Positions 10,909 through 20,095 of a DNA stretch of 64,000 nt are shown in pieces (positions within the stretch are counted from its first letter, which is position 1; every line of letters begins with the position of its first letter). The notes beneath the pieces are model-generated. The model was not told where the DNA came from, ran no database searches, and saw only the letters and a list, made by a program, of their open reading frames with translations. The translations under genes and the position numbers were made by a program. This stretch comes from an uncultured beta proteobacterium (GTDB lineage Bacteria; Pseudomonadota; Gammaproteobacteria; Burkholderiales; SG8-39), in the NCBI GenBank assembly GCA_902826155.1, contig CADEDU010000017.1:42358-106357 (forward strand). The letters are read 5' to 3'.

Positions 10909-11016
10909 TTAGTGCATCTGGGGAGTGAGGTGCTGCGATTGATCGCGAGCTGCCAAGACCGGCAGTGAGATTGCGGTCAGCGCAATGCGCATAGCTGAAC
11001 GAATCGAGCGTTTCAT
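10909..11016 (-). CDS. 35-aa secreted peptide at the head of the cus operon
   Basis: A short open frame encodes MKRSIRSAMRIALTAISLPV followed by LAARDQSQHLTPQMH and a TAA stop. It has a positively charged start, a hydrophobic core and a plausible signal-peptidase site after LAA. A GGGAG ribosome binding site lies about 7 bases upstream. It ends only 3 bp before the patatin start, so it is positioned as an operon member. The mature product would be only about 12-15 residues, containing two His and one Met. Alternatively it is a leader peptide for the operon. Function unknown. Confidence 0.5.
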   Translation of the reverse strand: MKRSIRSAMRIALTAISLPVLAARDQSQHLTPQMH

Positions 11017-11241
11017 CGCGAACTCCCGACACCGGTAGATTGGAGTTACAGCTGCCTTCGCGACTGTCCCTGTTCGGGAGAGTTCACGAGCGCTGCCGTT
11101 CTAGGTGCGTGCCACGCCGGACGCGAGATCCGGAGCGCCAGCCGCGGGTGACTGAAGCAACTCCGCCGCCGGCATTCATGACGCCACCGATCGAACCAAC
11201 ACAGCAGCCGCGCTTTCGCGGGCCGCGCCATCGATCAGGGG

Positions 11242-11601
11242 CTAGTTGAGAAGACGCAGATTGACGCGAAAGGCAGGTGGGGGACGCGCTCGCTGGGATT
11301 CGCGCGTCGACGGTGTGCGGACCGTGTCGGCTGACAGCAGCCAGGTTACGGCGATCAATGCAAGCGGCGAAAAATCCGCCACATCGGGAATCGACAGATC
11401 GACACCACCGGATGCCTGTTCTTCCGCCTGACAGTGCGCGGAGCACAGCAAGCGCTCGAGCGTGCACCCCTCGTCGGAGACCGGCGCGGAGGTTCGCGAA
11501 CCGAAGCACCCTTGCGCCGCAAACGCGAGCTGCGCGAACGCGAGCATCGCGAGACAGGTGATCGCGATAGTTCGGCGCGCGGAGGTGCGAATCCAGCTCA
11601 T
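11242..11601 (-). CDS. Small Cys-containing exported protein, first gene of the cus operon
   Basis: About 119 aa. The start at 11601 gives a good signal peptide (MSWIRTSARRTIAITCLAML, core ending near FAA); an alternative ATG lies at 11640. The mature part has Cys pairs (QGCFG, EGCTLERLLCSAHC), then a hydrophobic segment ADFSPLALIAVTWLLSA and an Arg/Pro-rich tail. Small proteins of this layout, with signal peptide, Cys/His cluster and second hydrophobic segment, also occur at 27529-27948 and 38570-38995 in this window, each beside metal genes. I do not recognise a named family. About 225 bp of non-coding sequence separates it from the 35-aa peptide gene, so the two may not be strictly co-transcribed. 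Confidence 0.62.
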   Translation of the reverse strand: MSWIRTSARRTIAITCLAMLAFAQLAFAAQGCFGSRTSAPVSDEGCTLERLLCSAHCQAEEQASGGVDLSIPDVADFSPLALIAVTWLLSADTVRTPSTRESQRARPPPAFRVNLRLLN

Positions 11602-11694
11602 AGGGTTTTTATGATACGCCGACGGGCTGGAAAGTTCCATGGCAATTCGTGATCTTCGCGGAGCGACGATCGCGTTGAGATCATGGAGACCAAT

Positions 11695-11949
11695 ATGAGA
11701 CATCTTGCCTGAGCGCTCGTCGTGACTTTAACTGCTCTAACCTCTCTTTCCGCGCTCGCGGCACCGCTCGAGTCATGGGAACGTGCACTGGAAAATGCGA
11801 TCGAACGAACTCGGCAAGAAGGGCAGGCACAAGCGGCCGCACATGACGAGCTGGAGGCGTTTCACAAAATTTCGCGCGACGCTGCCCAACAGCGTTACCG
11901 CTCGAGCATCGACATCGCGCGATTTGTCCTATTGAAGGATTCGCCATGA
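11695..11949 (+). pseudogene. Small exported helical protein with an in-frame TGA in its signal peptide
   Basis: From the ATG at 11695, which has GGAG about 6 bases upstream, the frame reads MRHLA, then TGA (11710-11712), then ALVVTLTALTSLSALAAPLE and onward to a TGA at 11947. The part before and after the stop together make a perfect signal peptide. The mature chain is a charged amphipathic helix starting PLESWERALENAIERTRQEG. Translation could restart at the GTG at 11722, but that gives a signal peptide with no basic N-region. The end overlaps the merR start by 4 nt. The mature part resembles the intact protein at 53380-53580 (shared P-x-E-x-W-x-R-A-L). Either the gene is dead or TGA is bypassed; loss is more likely. 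Confidence 0.55.
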
Positions 11950-12440
11950 AGCGAACGATTGGAAGTGCAGCGCGTGTTCTCGGCATGAGTCCGAAGACGA
12001 TTCGTTACTACGAGGAGGTCGGGGTCGTGCCGCCGCCTCCGCGCGAAAAAGGCGGCAGGTTTTCCTTAGGCCGTCGCTTATTCGAAGTCCGAGAAATCGA
12101 GCGCCTACGCTTTGTCAAGGAGGCACGCCGCCTGCAGTTCTCGCTTAATGACGTGCGGCAACTCCTCGAGCAATACGAGTCCGGTCCGCCTTGCGGGTGC
12201 GCGGCGCGCCCATTGCTCAAGCGTCTCGTGGCACGGAGGCTGAACGAAGTGCACGAGGCCATTCGCTCGCTCGAAGCGTTGCGCGACGAGCTTGGCGCGC
12301 TTGAAGCTCGTGTGCTGGCGCTTGAAGGTAAGACCCCAGCGGAATTGGGGTCGGTCATGGTTCCCACACCGGTCGAGGCCTTGCTGCGCGGTACCGCAAA
12401 GTTGCCGGACCACCGTCCAGCCCAGGAAAATGGTGGTTGA
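11946..12440 (+). CDS. MerR-family metal-responsive transcriptional activator
   Basis: A 164-aa regulator. The N-terminal winged helix-turn-helix is typical (IGSAARVLGMSPKTIRYYEE, residues 5-24, then REIERLRFVKEARRLQFSLN). The dimerisation helix follows. The only cysteines are a CxC at about 83-85 (GPPCGCAARP) at the start of the dimerisation helix. The C-terminal CxnC loop of CueR is absent, so the metal site differs from the standard copper sensor. It overlaps the upstream small gene by 4 nt. It is followed, within its own stop codon, by a CueR-type promoter that it probably controls. It would activate by bending a 19-bp-spaced promoter. The effector metal is not proven. Confidence 0.88.
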   Translation: MKRTIGSAARVLGMSPKTIRYYEEVGVVPPPPREKGGRFSLGRRLFEVREIERLRFVKEARRLQFSLNDVRQLLEQYESGPPCGCAARPLLKRLVARRLNEVHEAIRSLEALRDELGALEARVLALEGKTPAELGSVMVPTPVEALLRGTAKLPDHRPAQENGG

Positions 12441-12467
12441 TCTTCCAGTGGCTGGAACTTTAAAAAT
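12437..12467 (+). promoter_or_regulatory. CueR/MerR-type promoter with 19-bp spacer and dyad
   Basis: The -35 element TTGATC (12437-12442) and the -10-like AAAAAT (12462-12467) are separated by exactly 19 bp. The spacer contains the dyad TTCCAGTGGCTGGAA (12443-12457), the arrangement of CueR-controlled promoters (TTCC-N7-GGAA). It points toward the 27-aa peptide gene at 12541 and overlaps the merR stop codon. The -10 match is weak, as is normal for promoters that need the activator. Confidence 0.7.
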
Positions 12468-12540
12468 ACAATCCGGGAGCGCACGCCGTGCTTCCGAGGC
12501 GTCGCAGGGCGCCGTTACAACGGATGACATGGAGGTATCA

Positions 12541-12624
12541 ATGAAGCTTGTTAATGCGGTACTCGGAGCGGTGCTGTTGGCGGCGGCGACTTTTGCCTAC
12601 GCGGGCTGCCCGCTCTGCTGGTAA
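12541..12624 (+). CDS. 27-aa secreted peptide ending in GCPLCW
   Basis: A tiny gene with GGAGGT 6 bases before its ATG. It encodes a classical signal peptide, MKLVNAVLGAVLLAAATFAY, followed by AGCPLCW and two stop codons (TAA TAA). Cleavage after AYA would release a six-residue peptide, GCPLCW, with a CxxC metal- or redox-type motif. Lipidation of the first Cys is possible, but the lipobox is poor (Tyr at -3). It is the only gene after the CueR-type promoter at 12437-12467 and is followed by a hairpin. This makes it a predicted metal-induced transcript dedicated to this peptide. Function unknown; periplasmic metal chelation or signalling is inference. Confidence 0.68.
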   Translation: MKLVNAVLGAVLLAAATFAYAGCPLCW

Positions 12625-12629
12625 TAAAG

Positions 12630-12660
12630 CTCGGCGCCCTGGGAGTTCCAAGACGCCGAG
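12630..12660 (+). terminator. Hairpin after the 27-aa peptide gene
   Basis: Perfect 7-bp arms CTCGGCG (12630-12636) and CGCCGAG (12654-12660), with a smaller inner pairing, start a few bases after the TAATAA stops. The T-run afterwards is poor, so termination is likely but not certain. Confidence 0.45.
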
Positions 12661-12665
12661 TCGTC

Positions 12666-13562
12666 CTAACTTGATACGTTGGGTGCTGCTTCCAACAAAA
12701 ACCGCCATGGGCCACATACGTCAAGCTCGCGAAGATCGCTCCGCAGTAGCGGCACCACTAGACGGCGCCAAGGTCGTATGCGACGGCTGAACAGAACGGG
12801 TCCGATACGGAGGGAGAGCGGACAGTCCGCGCTTGATGGCGCGCGATTGGCGCTGAACGGGATCGCTTCTTTGCGTGCAACCGCCAGCCCGGCCTTCCTG
12901 CACGCCGCCTCGAGCTTGCGTGTAGAGAGTCGGTTCAGATAGTCGGTCAGCGTGTTTTGACCGGCGAACGGATTGGCGCGCATGGCACCGTTCGCAGCGC
13001 GCAGAAACGTTACCCTCAGAGACGAACAAGTGCGCCCAGGGAATGTTGATCAACGGGTAGAAGTGATGGCCGTGCGGATGTGCCCACGGCATCCATTTGA
13101 TGAACACGCGTCCGTGCGGCGCCAACACACGGCGCCATTCCGGGACGATCGCTTCGTTTTTGATTACTGCTCCATCGCATCAAAGCATGAGATGGTATCG
13201 ATCGAAGCATCGGACAGGGGAATAGACTTCGGCTGGCCTTCAATGAACGTGACGCGGCCGCTGAGTTCGCCGCTATCGAGTCTCGCGCCTGCGTCCGTGA
13301 TGCTCTCAGGGCTCAAAACGATCACGACGACGCTTCCCGCGCCCGATTGCGCGATCGCTTGCGCCAAGTCGCCGCGAGGCAACGGAAGTCGAGCACGCGG
13401 GGGCCTTGGATCGCGCGTTGATCGACGTAAGCAGAGAATTCTTTGAGGAGTCTGAGCGCGCCACGCCGAGTATGCCTCCGTCGTGACAGTCGCTCCCACT
13501 GGCTTGGCGTGGTCGTTTCGTAAGTGCCATTCGCAGGCCTTAGCCGGGACTGGCTCCATCAT
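12666..13562 (-). pseudogene. Frameshifted class I SAM-dependent methyltransferase
   Basis: Read on the minus strand, a methyltransferase appears in at least three frames. An N-terminal piece (TTEAYSAWRA, then in another frame LLKEFSAYVDQRAIQGPRVLDF) is followed by the SAM-binding region GDLAQAIAQSGAGSVV and SIPLSDASIDTISCFDAMEQ. A central piece follows (VLAPHGRVFIKWMPWAHPHG), and a C-terminal piece (NTLTDYLNRLSTRKLEAACR, near 12900-12970). Stops and shifts between the pieces rule out a functional product. The 5' 203 bp exist as an inverted copy at 35951-36154. Confidence 0.62.
13349..13551 (-). repeat. 203-bp inverted repeat, partner of 35951-36154
   Basis: The reverse complement of this stretch matches 35951-36154 almost base for base (a few substitutions and 1-2 indels). 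Both copies correspond to the 5' part of a methyltransferase gene. The copies lie 22.4 kb apart in opposite orientation. Confidence 0.85.
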
Positions 13563-13764
13563 GGAGAACGACGGCGCAAGTGATGGATCGGCCCCCTCAA
13601 CCCGTAACGAGGACAGGTGTCACGAAACACGCGACACGGAACGTCGACGTACGCGGTAGATCCGCCCCCAAATGGGAAACGGCGGGCGGTCGTGCGTCGT
13701 CTCGATCATCGAAACGAGCCCGTGATCGTGGGCATCTGAAGGTCCCGACTGTCGTGCCCAGGCC

Positions 13765-13795
13765 TTGACTTGCGTCCTGCACATACGCCTAGGGT
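13765..13795 (+). promoter_or_regulatory. Candidate MerR-type promoter
   Basis: TTGACT (13765-13770), a 19-bp spacer and TAGGGT (13790-13795) match the over-long spacing of MerR-activated promoters. The spacer carries a short dyad, GCGT and ACGC, 9 bp apart. It lies 60 bp upstream of the lipoprotein gene at 13856. The dyad is weaker than at 12437. Confidence 0.45.
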
Positions 13796-13855
13796 GGTCG
13801 ACAGGCTCCGCACCCCAGGTGGCCGGTAAGTTCTTCTACGAGCGAGGCAAGTTCA

Positions 13856-14110
13856 ATGATCCAACCATCGTCCAGATGCGTATGCGTCCTGGTCATCGCG
13901 TTGTCGGCGTGCGCGAGTCCGGGACCGACCGGTCGGCCGAGCGCGGAAGTGAGTTCGGAGGCCGCGCGGCGCGCCGAAGACTACGCGTGGCGTTGTGAGA
14001 TGATGACCAGTCTCGATCGTGTGGCCTGCCTCGATCTGCTTCCGTGGCGTGTGCCGGGGTACTTTGGGGAGCGCGTAGATCCCTTCCGGGCACCCGCACC
14101 CAAACGGTGA
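13856..14110 (+). CDS. Small predicted lipoprotein
   Basis: An 84-aa protein with a lipoprotein signal (MIQPSSRCVCVLVIALSAC, lipobox LSAC, Cys about 19). The mature part is polar (RRAEDYAWRCEMMTSLDRV) with two Cys and two Met, and ends in a Pro/Arg tail. A GAGG-like ribosome binding site lies 7-9 bases before the ATG. It stands alone between the methyltransferase remnant and the Cu-ATPase, with a candidate MerR-type promoter in front. No family recognised. Confidence 0.58.
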   Translation: MIQPSSRCVCVLVIALSACASPGPTGRPSAEVSSEAARRAEDYAWRCEMMTSLDRVACLDLLPWRVPGYFGERVDPFRAPAPKR

Positions 14111-14219
14111 CGCTTTAGGACGAAGCTAGGACGGGACATGCGACTGACTGAATCCCTTGCTGCCTGGTGGGCGTGCACCGCGTTTGCCGGTGCCGGTTCG
14201 CGCGCTCAGATGGGTCGAT

Positions 14220-16652
14220 TCATTCCATCGCGGCGCGCTTCAGTCGCAGTGCATTGAGGACCACCGATATCGAACTGGCAGCCATCGCAATGCCGGCAAT
14301 GATCGGCGAAAGCAAAACACCGAAGACGGGGTAAAGCACACCGGCCGCGATCGGAATGCCCGCCGCGTTGTAGAAGAACGCGAAGAACAAGTTCTGCTTG
14401 ATATTGCGCATGGTGGCGCGCGAGAGCATCGCCGCACGGACGATCCCGCGTAGATCGCCTTTGACCAATGTGATGCCGGCCGCTTCCATCGCGACATCCG
14501 TGCCGGTCCCCATGGCGATGCCGACATCGGCTTGTGCCAACGCCGGCGCATCGTTGATGCCGTCGCCGGCCATCGCAACCTTATGGCCCTTCGCCTGCAG
14601 CGCTTTCACGTGTGCGGCTTTGTGCTCGGGTAATACTTCGGCGAGGACCTCGTCGATGCCCAGTTGCTCGCCGACGGCTTCAGCCGTTGCGCGTGCATCA
14701 CCGGTGAGCATGACCACTTGTACGCCCAGCTGCTTCAAGCCCGCGAGCGCCTGCGGAGTGCTTTCCTTGATCGGGTCCGCCACCGCGAGCAGTCCACCGG
14801 GCTTACCATCGACCGCGAAGAACACTACCGTCTTGGCTTCGGCTCGCCAACGTTGTGCCGTTGCTTCGAAGGGAGCCACATCGATGCCAAGGCTGGCCAG
14901 AAACGCCCGGCTGCCAATCAAGACGTTCCGCCCTTCGACTTGTGCCGTGACGCCTTTGCCGTTTTCGACGTTGAACGCGCTGGCGGGTTGAATGTTCGCG
15001 CCGCGCTCGCGCGCTCCGATTACGATGGCGCTCGCGATCGGGTGCTCGCTCGACTGCTCGACGCTCGCCACCCATCCGAGCGCCTGCTGCTCAGCCATCC
15101 CTGGCGCCGTTTCGAAGCCGACCAGGGCCGGTTTGCCCAGCGTAAGCGTTCCCGTCTTGTCGACGACCACGGTGTCGATGTCGCGCATGCGTTCGATGGC
15201 CTCGGCGTTGCGAAAGAGGATGCCCCCTTGCGCACCGCGGCCCATCGCGACAGTCATGGAAATCGGTGTCGCGAGGCCCACCGCACACGGGCAAGCGATG
15301 ATGAGCACGGCGACTGCGTTGATCAATCCGTAGACGAATCGCGGTTCTGGGCCGAAGAACCACCAGATCAGGCCGCTCACGACAGCGATGACGACGACGA
15401 TTTGCACGAAGTAGGCCGCGATAAGATCGGCTAGGCGCTGGATCGGAGCGCGTGTGCGCTGCGCCGCTTGCACCATGCCGATAATTCTTGCCAGCAGCGT
15501 CTCCGAACCGATCCGTTCCGCGCGCATCACAAGCGCTCCGTTACCGTTGATCGTAGCCCCGGTAACGTGATCGCCGGTCGTCTTGGAAACCGGGATCGGC
15601 TCTCCAGTGATCATCGATTCATCGACGTGGCTCCTGCCGTCGATGATGATCCCGTCGACTGGAACCTTCTCGCCGGGCTTGATCCGAAGGCGATCGCCGA
15701 TCTGCACCGCTTCGAGCGCAATCTGTTCTTCGGAGTCGTCCGCGCGCAATCGCGAGGCCGTGCTCGGCGCGAGTTTCAGCAATTCCTTGATCGCCTGACT
15801 CGTTTGCCCCATCGCGCGCATCTGCAGCACATCGCCCAGGATCACCAGCGTCACGATGACCGCTGCCGCTTCGAAATACTTGCCGACAGCGCCGTCGTGC
15901 TCGCGGAATTGAACCGGAAAGATCTCAGGGAAGAGTAGCGCGACCAGGCTGAACACGTAGGCCAAGCCCACGCCCAGGCCAATCAGGGAGTACATATTTA
16001 GCGCCCAGGTTTCGAGCGACACCCAGAACTTGCGCAGGATCGGCGCACCGACCCAAAGCACGACCGGCGTACCCAAGACGAACTCCACCCAACCGCGCAC
16101 TGTAGGGCGCAACCCGAACGGCTCCATGACACCGATCATGGGCGCCATTGCGAGCATGACGAGCGGAATCGACAACCCAATCCCGCTCCACATGCGACGG
16201 GTGAGATCAGCGAGTTCTTTCGCCTCGGCCGCTTCGTTCGAAGCACCCATTGGCACAAGGGCCATGCCACAGATCGGACAATCGCCTGGTCCTGGCTTGA
16301 CCACCTCCGGATGCATCGGACAGGTATAGCCGGCATCGGCTGGTGCGCGGGCGTCGAGTCGTGAGGCGGCCCGCGCAGGCTTCTCGGGCGATCCGTGGGT
16401 GAACTTGACGGGATCGGCTATGAACTTCGCCTTGCATCCGACGCTGCAGAAGTAGTAACGCGCGCCACCGTGTTCGTGATGATGCACGCTCGAGGGCGCG
16501 ACGCTCATGCCGCACACGGGATCGCGTTCCGCGCTGCCGGGGCGCGGCTCCGATGTATACGGCAGGTCTGTGTATTCGTGCTGACGCGCAGCATCCTGCG
16601 AGGGCAAGGCACCCGTGGGCGCTTTCACTCGCTGACGATGAGAATCGTTCAC
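14220..16652 (-). CDS. copA: Cu(I)/Ag(I)-exporting P1B-type ATPase with YHS and heavy-metal-binding N-terminal domains
   Basis: ATP-driven copper exporter of the inner membrane, about 810 aa. The GTG at 16652 is preferred over a TTG at 16709 because GGAG lies 6 bases upstream. There is no HMA domain. Instead the N-terminus has a YHS domain (about 44-83; [20 protein letters not shown]) and a heavy-metal-binding domain (about 109-135; [20 protein letters not shown]). The core shows the translocation motif CPC in [13 protein letters not shown], the phosphorylation site DKTGTLT, the TGE motif [26 protein letters not shown], and TM7/TM8 motifs FFYNAAGIP and [15 protein letters not shown] of the Cu(I) class. 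It is monocistronic, divergent from pdxR. Confidence 0.96.
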   Translation of the reverse strand: MNDSHRQRVKAPTGALPSQDAARQHEYTDLPYTSEPRPGSAERDPVCGMSVAPSSVHHHEHGGARYYFCSVGCKAKFIADPVKFTHGSPEKPARAASRLDARAPADAGYTCPMHPEVVKPGPGDCPICGMALVPMGASNEAAEAKELADLTRRMWSGIGLSIPLVMLAMAPMIGVMEPFGLRPTVRGWVEFVLGTPVVLWVGAPILRKFWVSLETWALNMYSLIGLGVGLAYVFSLVALLFPEIFPVQFREHDGAVGKYFEAAAVIVTLVILGDVLQMRAMGQTSQAIKELLKLAPSTASRLRADDSEEQIALEAVQIGDRLRIKPGEKVPVDGIIIDGRSHVDESMITGEPIPVSKTTGDHVTGATINGNGALVMRAERIGSETLLARIIGMVQAAQRTRAPIQRLADLIAAYFVQIVVVIAVVSGLIWWFFGPEPRFVYGLINAVAVLIIACPCAVGLATPISMTVAMGRGAQGGILFRNAEAIERMRDIDTVVVDKTGTLTLGKPALVGFETAPGMAEQQALGWVASVEQSSEHPIASAIVIGARERGANIQPASAFNVENGKGVTAQVEGRNVLIGSRAFLASLGIDVAPFEATAQRWRAEAKTVVFFAVDGKPGGLLAVADPIKESTPQALAGLKQLGVQVVMLTGDARATAEAVGEQLGIDEVLAEVLPEHKAAHVKALQAKGHKVAMAGDGINDAPALAQADVGIAMGTGTDVAMEAAGITLVKGDLRGIVRAAMLSRATMRNIKQNLFFAFFYNAAGIPIAAGVLYPVFGVLLSPIIAGIAMAASSISVVLNALRLKRAAME

Positions 16653-17022
16653 ATAGATCTCCAAGCTCAGGTCGCAAGCTCCTGGACAACGTTGGTTTTT
16701 GGAGGGCAACTATTCACTGCGATTCCTCGCCCCGCTGCAGCGTTGCCAAGGTCGATCGGAATAGGACTCTGGCGATCGTTCATCGTTCCACACGCTTCGT
16801 TTCGTCCGGGTAACGCGTCGGCTGTCGGGGAAACTGGCCCGAGTGCTGAACCGCTTGCGAAGGGGGCGCGGACGCTCGCGGCCCGACGTGAGAGGGCGTT
16901 TTGATCTGCAAATGGACTACATTAGTTTCGAATACTGGCACAATTGGCTCCACCCTGATCGGCACGCTGGCCCTAGTTAATGTGCTCCTGCCGACGCAGA
17001 ATGATCACTATTGAGGGACGAG
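16653..17022. promoter_or_regulatory. Divergent copA/pdxR intergenic region
   Basis: This 370-bp region between the divergent copA and MocR-regulator genes must carry both promoters. I could not identify a convincing CueR dyad for copA. The part near 16900-16980 is AT-richer and is a likely MocR binding region, since MocR regulators bind next to their own gene, but no clear direct repeat could be fixed. Confidence 0.35.
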
Positions 17023-18567
17023 ATGAGTTCATGCGTCGGCATTCGGCTCGATCCGAAGAACAAGCAGCAGCCATTGCATGGCCAGCTGTTCGATGCCGTT
17101 GTGGCGCGCATCGAGTCACGTGCGTTCCCCCCCCGCTACAAACTGCCGTCGACGCGCATGCTCGCGGCTGAACTGCAACTTCATCGAAATACGGTGGCGC
17201 GAGCCTACGCGGAACTCGAGCAGGCGGGTTTCGTGAGTTCGACGGTCGGTCGGGGAACGTTCGTCGAAGAAATTTCTCCGCCGAATCGTCCGCGTTCGAC
17301 ACTGTCTGGAACGACATCGAGAAACACGTTGGAGATCGCGTGGAACTCGCTGGTGTCGCGTGCGGCGCGAGGAGAAGCGCTGGGGCGGGCCGACCGGCAC
17401 AAACGGCAGGGATTGCACACGAACGAGACCATCAATCTCGCGCGCATGCAGCCGAATGCGGATCTAATCCCCGGGACCTTGCTTCGGCGTTGCTTCATGC
17501 ACGTGCTCGATGGACGACGGGCCGACGCGCTGGGCTATGCGCCGGCCGAAGGGGCGGCACGCTTGCGCGAACAAATCGCGCGTGACTTAGTGGAGCGTGG
17601 CGTGCCGGTACGAGCCGAGGAGATCATCGTGACTTCGGGCAGCCAGCAAGGCCTTGATCTCATCGCCCGTGCGTTACTCAACCCGGGCGATACCTTCATG
17701 GTGGAGCCTACTACGTATGCCGGCGCTATCGATCTGTTCGGCCTCGCCGGCGCCCGACTGCTGCCTGTTCCCATGGATGCGGAAGGACCGGACGTGTCGA
17801 CCCTTCAGCGGCTCGTGCGGCCGGAGATAAAGGGGCTGTATCTAATGCCCAACGCGCACAACCCTACCGGGCGCACGCTGAGTACCGACCGGCGCCGCGC
17901 CCTCGTCGATTGGTCGCACGCCTGCGGCGTGCCGCTTATCGAAGACGATTACGCAGCGGGCATCGTCCTTGACGAGAGCGAGGGGCTGCCTCATTTGCGT
18001 ACACTCGACGGAGATGTGATTCACATCTCGACATTCAGCAAACGCCTTGCCCCAGCGCTTCGTTTGGGCTACGTTGTGGCGCCGCTTGCGCTGCGTCCGG
18101 TGCTAATGAGCATCAAACGCATCGTTGATCTTGGAACGTCGGCGAGCATGCAGCTGGTGCTAGCAGAATTCATGGAGCGCGGGTATCTGCGTGCGCACGA
18201 GAAACGCATGCGCGGAATCTACCGAGCCCAGCGCGATGCACTGTGCCAAGCGCTCTACGAGTCGCTCCCCGGCTCGCTCAGTTGGGATGTGCCAACGCAC
18301 GGCGTGGCGATGTGGGTGAAGCTTCCGGCTGGGCTCGACCCACAACGGGTAAGTGCGGAGGCCGAGCGACGTGGTGTACTCGTTAGCCCCAGCACTCTCT
18401 TCTCAGCGGCCGCGCACCCCGAGGTCGCGATCCGCCTCATATTCTCTGCCGAACCGGCGGAGCGCCTGGTCGAGGGTGCGCGCCGCCTCGGTAGCGCAAT
18501 AAAGCAAGTCTTGTCCGAGCGCTCACGCAAGCCAGTGCCAGGACTCGAACTCTCCGAGTTGATCTGA
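17023..18567 (+). CDS. pdxR: MocR/PdxR-type regulator (GntR HTH fused to aminotransferase fold)
   Basis: PLP-binding transcription factor of about 514 aa. The ATG at 17023, with GAGGG 5 bases upstream, is chosen over a TTG at 17011. The N-terminal GntR winged helix (about 10-75) shows [20 protein letters not shown], then [15 protein letters not shown] and GRGTFV. The large C-terminal class-I aminotransferase domain has [51 protein letters not shown] and the PLP-lysine region [16 protein letters not shown]. It lies 29 bp upstream of pdxS in the same direction. PdxR proteins typically control pdxST and sense PLP. Co-directional rather than divergent order is less usual. Confidence 0.9.
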   Translation: MSSCVGIRLDPKNKQQPLHGQLFDAVVARIESRAFPPRYKLPSTRMLAAELQLHRNTVARAYAELEQAGFVSSTVGRGTFVEEISPPNRPRSTLSGTTSRNTLEIAWNSLVSRAARGEALGRADRHKRQGLHTNETINLARMQPNADLIPGTLLRRCFMHVLDGRRADALGYAPAEGAARLREQIARDLVERGVPVRAEEIIVTSGSQQGLDLIARALLNPGDTFMVEPTTYAGAIDLFGLAGARLLPVPMDAEGPDVSTLQRLVRPEIKGLYLMPNAHNPTGRTLSTDRRRALVDWSHACGVPLIEDDYAAGIVLDESEGLPHLRTLDGDVIHISTFSKRLAPALRLGYVVAPLALRPVLMSIKRIVDLGTSASMQLVLAEFMERGYLRAHEKRMRGIYRAQRDALCQALYESLPGSLSWDVPTHGVAMWVKLPAGLDPQRVSAEAERRGVLVSPSTLFSAAAHPEVAIRLIFSAEPAERLVEGARRLGSAIKQVLSERSRKPVPGLELSELI

Positions 18568-18596
18568 ACGCATGTCTCGTATGCGAAGGCGGCAAC

Positions 18597-19478
18597 ATGG
18601 AAAAAAGTAGCCCACGAACCAAGCTCGGCCTTGCAGAGATGCTCAAAGGCGGCGTGATTATGGACGTCGTCAATGCCGAGCAGGCGTGCATCGCGGAACA
18701 GGCAGGCGCTTGTGCTGTCATGGCACTTGAGCGTGTACCGGCACAAATTCGTGCAGAGGGGGGTGTAGCGCGTGCGAGTGACCCGGCGATGATCCGCGCC
18801 ATTCAACAGGCAGTGAGTATTCCGGTGATGGCCAAATGCCGGATCGGCCATTTCATGGAAGCACGGATACTGGAGGCGCTCGAGGTCGATTTCGTCGACG
18901 AGAGCGAGGTGCTCACGCCCGCCGACGTGGAGTTCCACATCGATAAGCGGGAGTTTCGAGTGCCGTTCGTATGCGGGTGCCGCGATCTGGGCGAGGCGCT
19001 GCGGCGCATCGCCGAGGGTGCTTCGCTATTGCGCACAAAAGGCGAGGCTGGCACAGGAGATGTCGCAGAAGCCGTTCGGCACCTGCGCAGGGTGAGGAGC
19101 CAGATTGCTCAGTTGCGTGGTCTCGGTGAGGATGAACTCGTGCATGCTGCGAAGACACTTGGGGCTCCGCTCGAGCTCGTGGCCGAAGTGGCAGGTCGAG
19201 GCCGATTACCCGTGCCAAGTTTCGCGGCCGGTGGCATTGCGACCCCCGCGGATGCAGCTCTTTGTATGGCACTCGGCGCCGAGTCCGTATTCGTGGGCAG
19301 CGGCATCTTCTTGAGTGCCGATCCACCGCGGCGGGCACGCGCGATCGTTAGCGCGGTGAGCGCCTGGCAAGACCCGGGCAAGCTCGCCGAGGCGAGTTCG
19401 GGGCTTGGAGAGCCCATGCGATCGATCGCTGTCGCCGGGCTGGGCGATGCGGAGCGGTTCGCGGGGCGTGGCGTGTGA
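18597..19478 (+). CDS. pdxS: Pyridoxal 5'-phosphate synthase, synthase subunit PdxS
   Basis: Builds PLP from ribose-5-phosphate, glyceraldehyde-3-phosphate and ammonia (DXP-independent route), 293 aa. Diagnostic stretches are [73 protein letters not shown], the catalytic lysine region [19 protein letters not shown], and [20 protein letters not shown] with [12 protein letters not shown]. Length is normal. It forms an operon with the regulator upstream and overlaps pdxT by 4 nt (GTGA). Confidence 0.97.
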   Translation: MEKSSPRTKLGLAEMLKGGVIMDVVNAEQACIAEQAGACAVMALERVPAQIRAEGGVARASDPAMIRAIQQAVSIPVMAKCRIGHFMEARILEALEVDFVDESEVLTPADVEFHIDKREFRVPFVCGCRDLGEALRRIAEGASLLRTKGEAGTGDVAEAVRHLRRVRSQIAQLRGLGEDELVHAAKTLGAPLELVAEVAGRGRLPVPSFAAGGIATPADAALCMALGAESVFVGSGIFLSADPPRRARAIVSAVSAWQDPGKLAEASSGLGEPMRSIAVAGLGDAERFAGRGV

Positions 19479-20095
19479 GTGCCGAAGCTCGATTTCGCGG
19501 CCCGCGACGCAAGCTTGGTGTGCTGGCAGTGCAAGGCGCGTTCGAACTCCACGCCACGATCCTCTCCGAGCGCGGACATGACGTGCGTCTTGTGCGGGCT
19601 GCGGATGATTTTGCCGGTCTCGAGGGGCTGGTTTTGCCCGGTGGTGAAAGCACGGTGCAGCTTGAACTGATCGAGCGATTCGATCTCGAAGCGCCTCTTG
19701 TACGCCTCTTGCGCTCAGGCCACCCCGTGCTCGCAACCTGCGCAGGGCTTATCCTAATTGCCCAAAACGTTTCTGGACCGGCGCAGCGCGGCTTCGGCGT
19801 GCTCGACGTCGATGTCGCTCGCAATGCGTTCGGCCGCCAGCTCGAAAGCTTCGAAGCCGTTTCCGATGAGCCTCCATCGTTGGCTCCCGAGACTTCGGGG
19901 CGAAGCGAGCTCGAGCAACACCTTCCGCTTGTCTTTATTCGCGCGCCGCGAATCACACGTGTTGGGCCGACTGTCGAGGTATTGGCGCGGTATCGCGGCG
20001 AGCCAGTGCTCGTTCGCGATGATCGCGTCACCGCGGGGAGCTTCCACCCGGAGCTTACATCCGACACGCGCGTGCACGCGGCGGTGTTTGGTTGA
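19475..20095 (+). CDS. pdxT: Pyridoxal 5'-phosphate synthase, glutaminase subunit PdxT
   Basis: Class I glutamine amidotransferase that supplies ammonia to PdxS, 206 aa, starting at GTG inside the pdxS stop. Family motifs are [32 protein letters not shown], the catalytic Cys in [13 protein letters not shown] and the His/Glu pair in [12 protein letters not shown] near the C-terminus. There is a short N-terminal extension ([12 protein letters not shown]). No break is seen. Confidence 0.96.
   Translation: MSAEARFRGPRRKLGVLAVQGAFELHATILSERGHDVRLVRAADDFAGLEGLVLPGGESTVQLELIERFDLEAPLVRLLRSGHPVLATCAGLILIAQNVSGPAQRGFGVLDVDVARNAFGRQLESFEAVSDEPPSLAPETSGRSELEQHLPLVFIRAPRITRVGPTVEVLARYRGEPVLVRDDRVTAGSFHPELTSDTRVHAAVFG

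Noticed and set aside
11710..11712. TGA as a possible selenocysteine codon
   Set aside because: It lies within a signal peptide with no SECIS-like hairpin evident and no redox context; a nonsense mutation is simpler.
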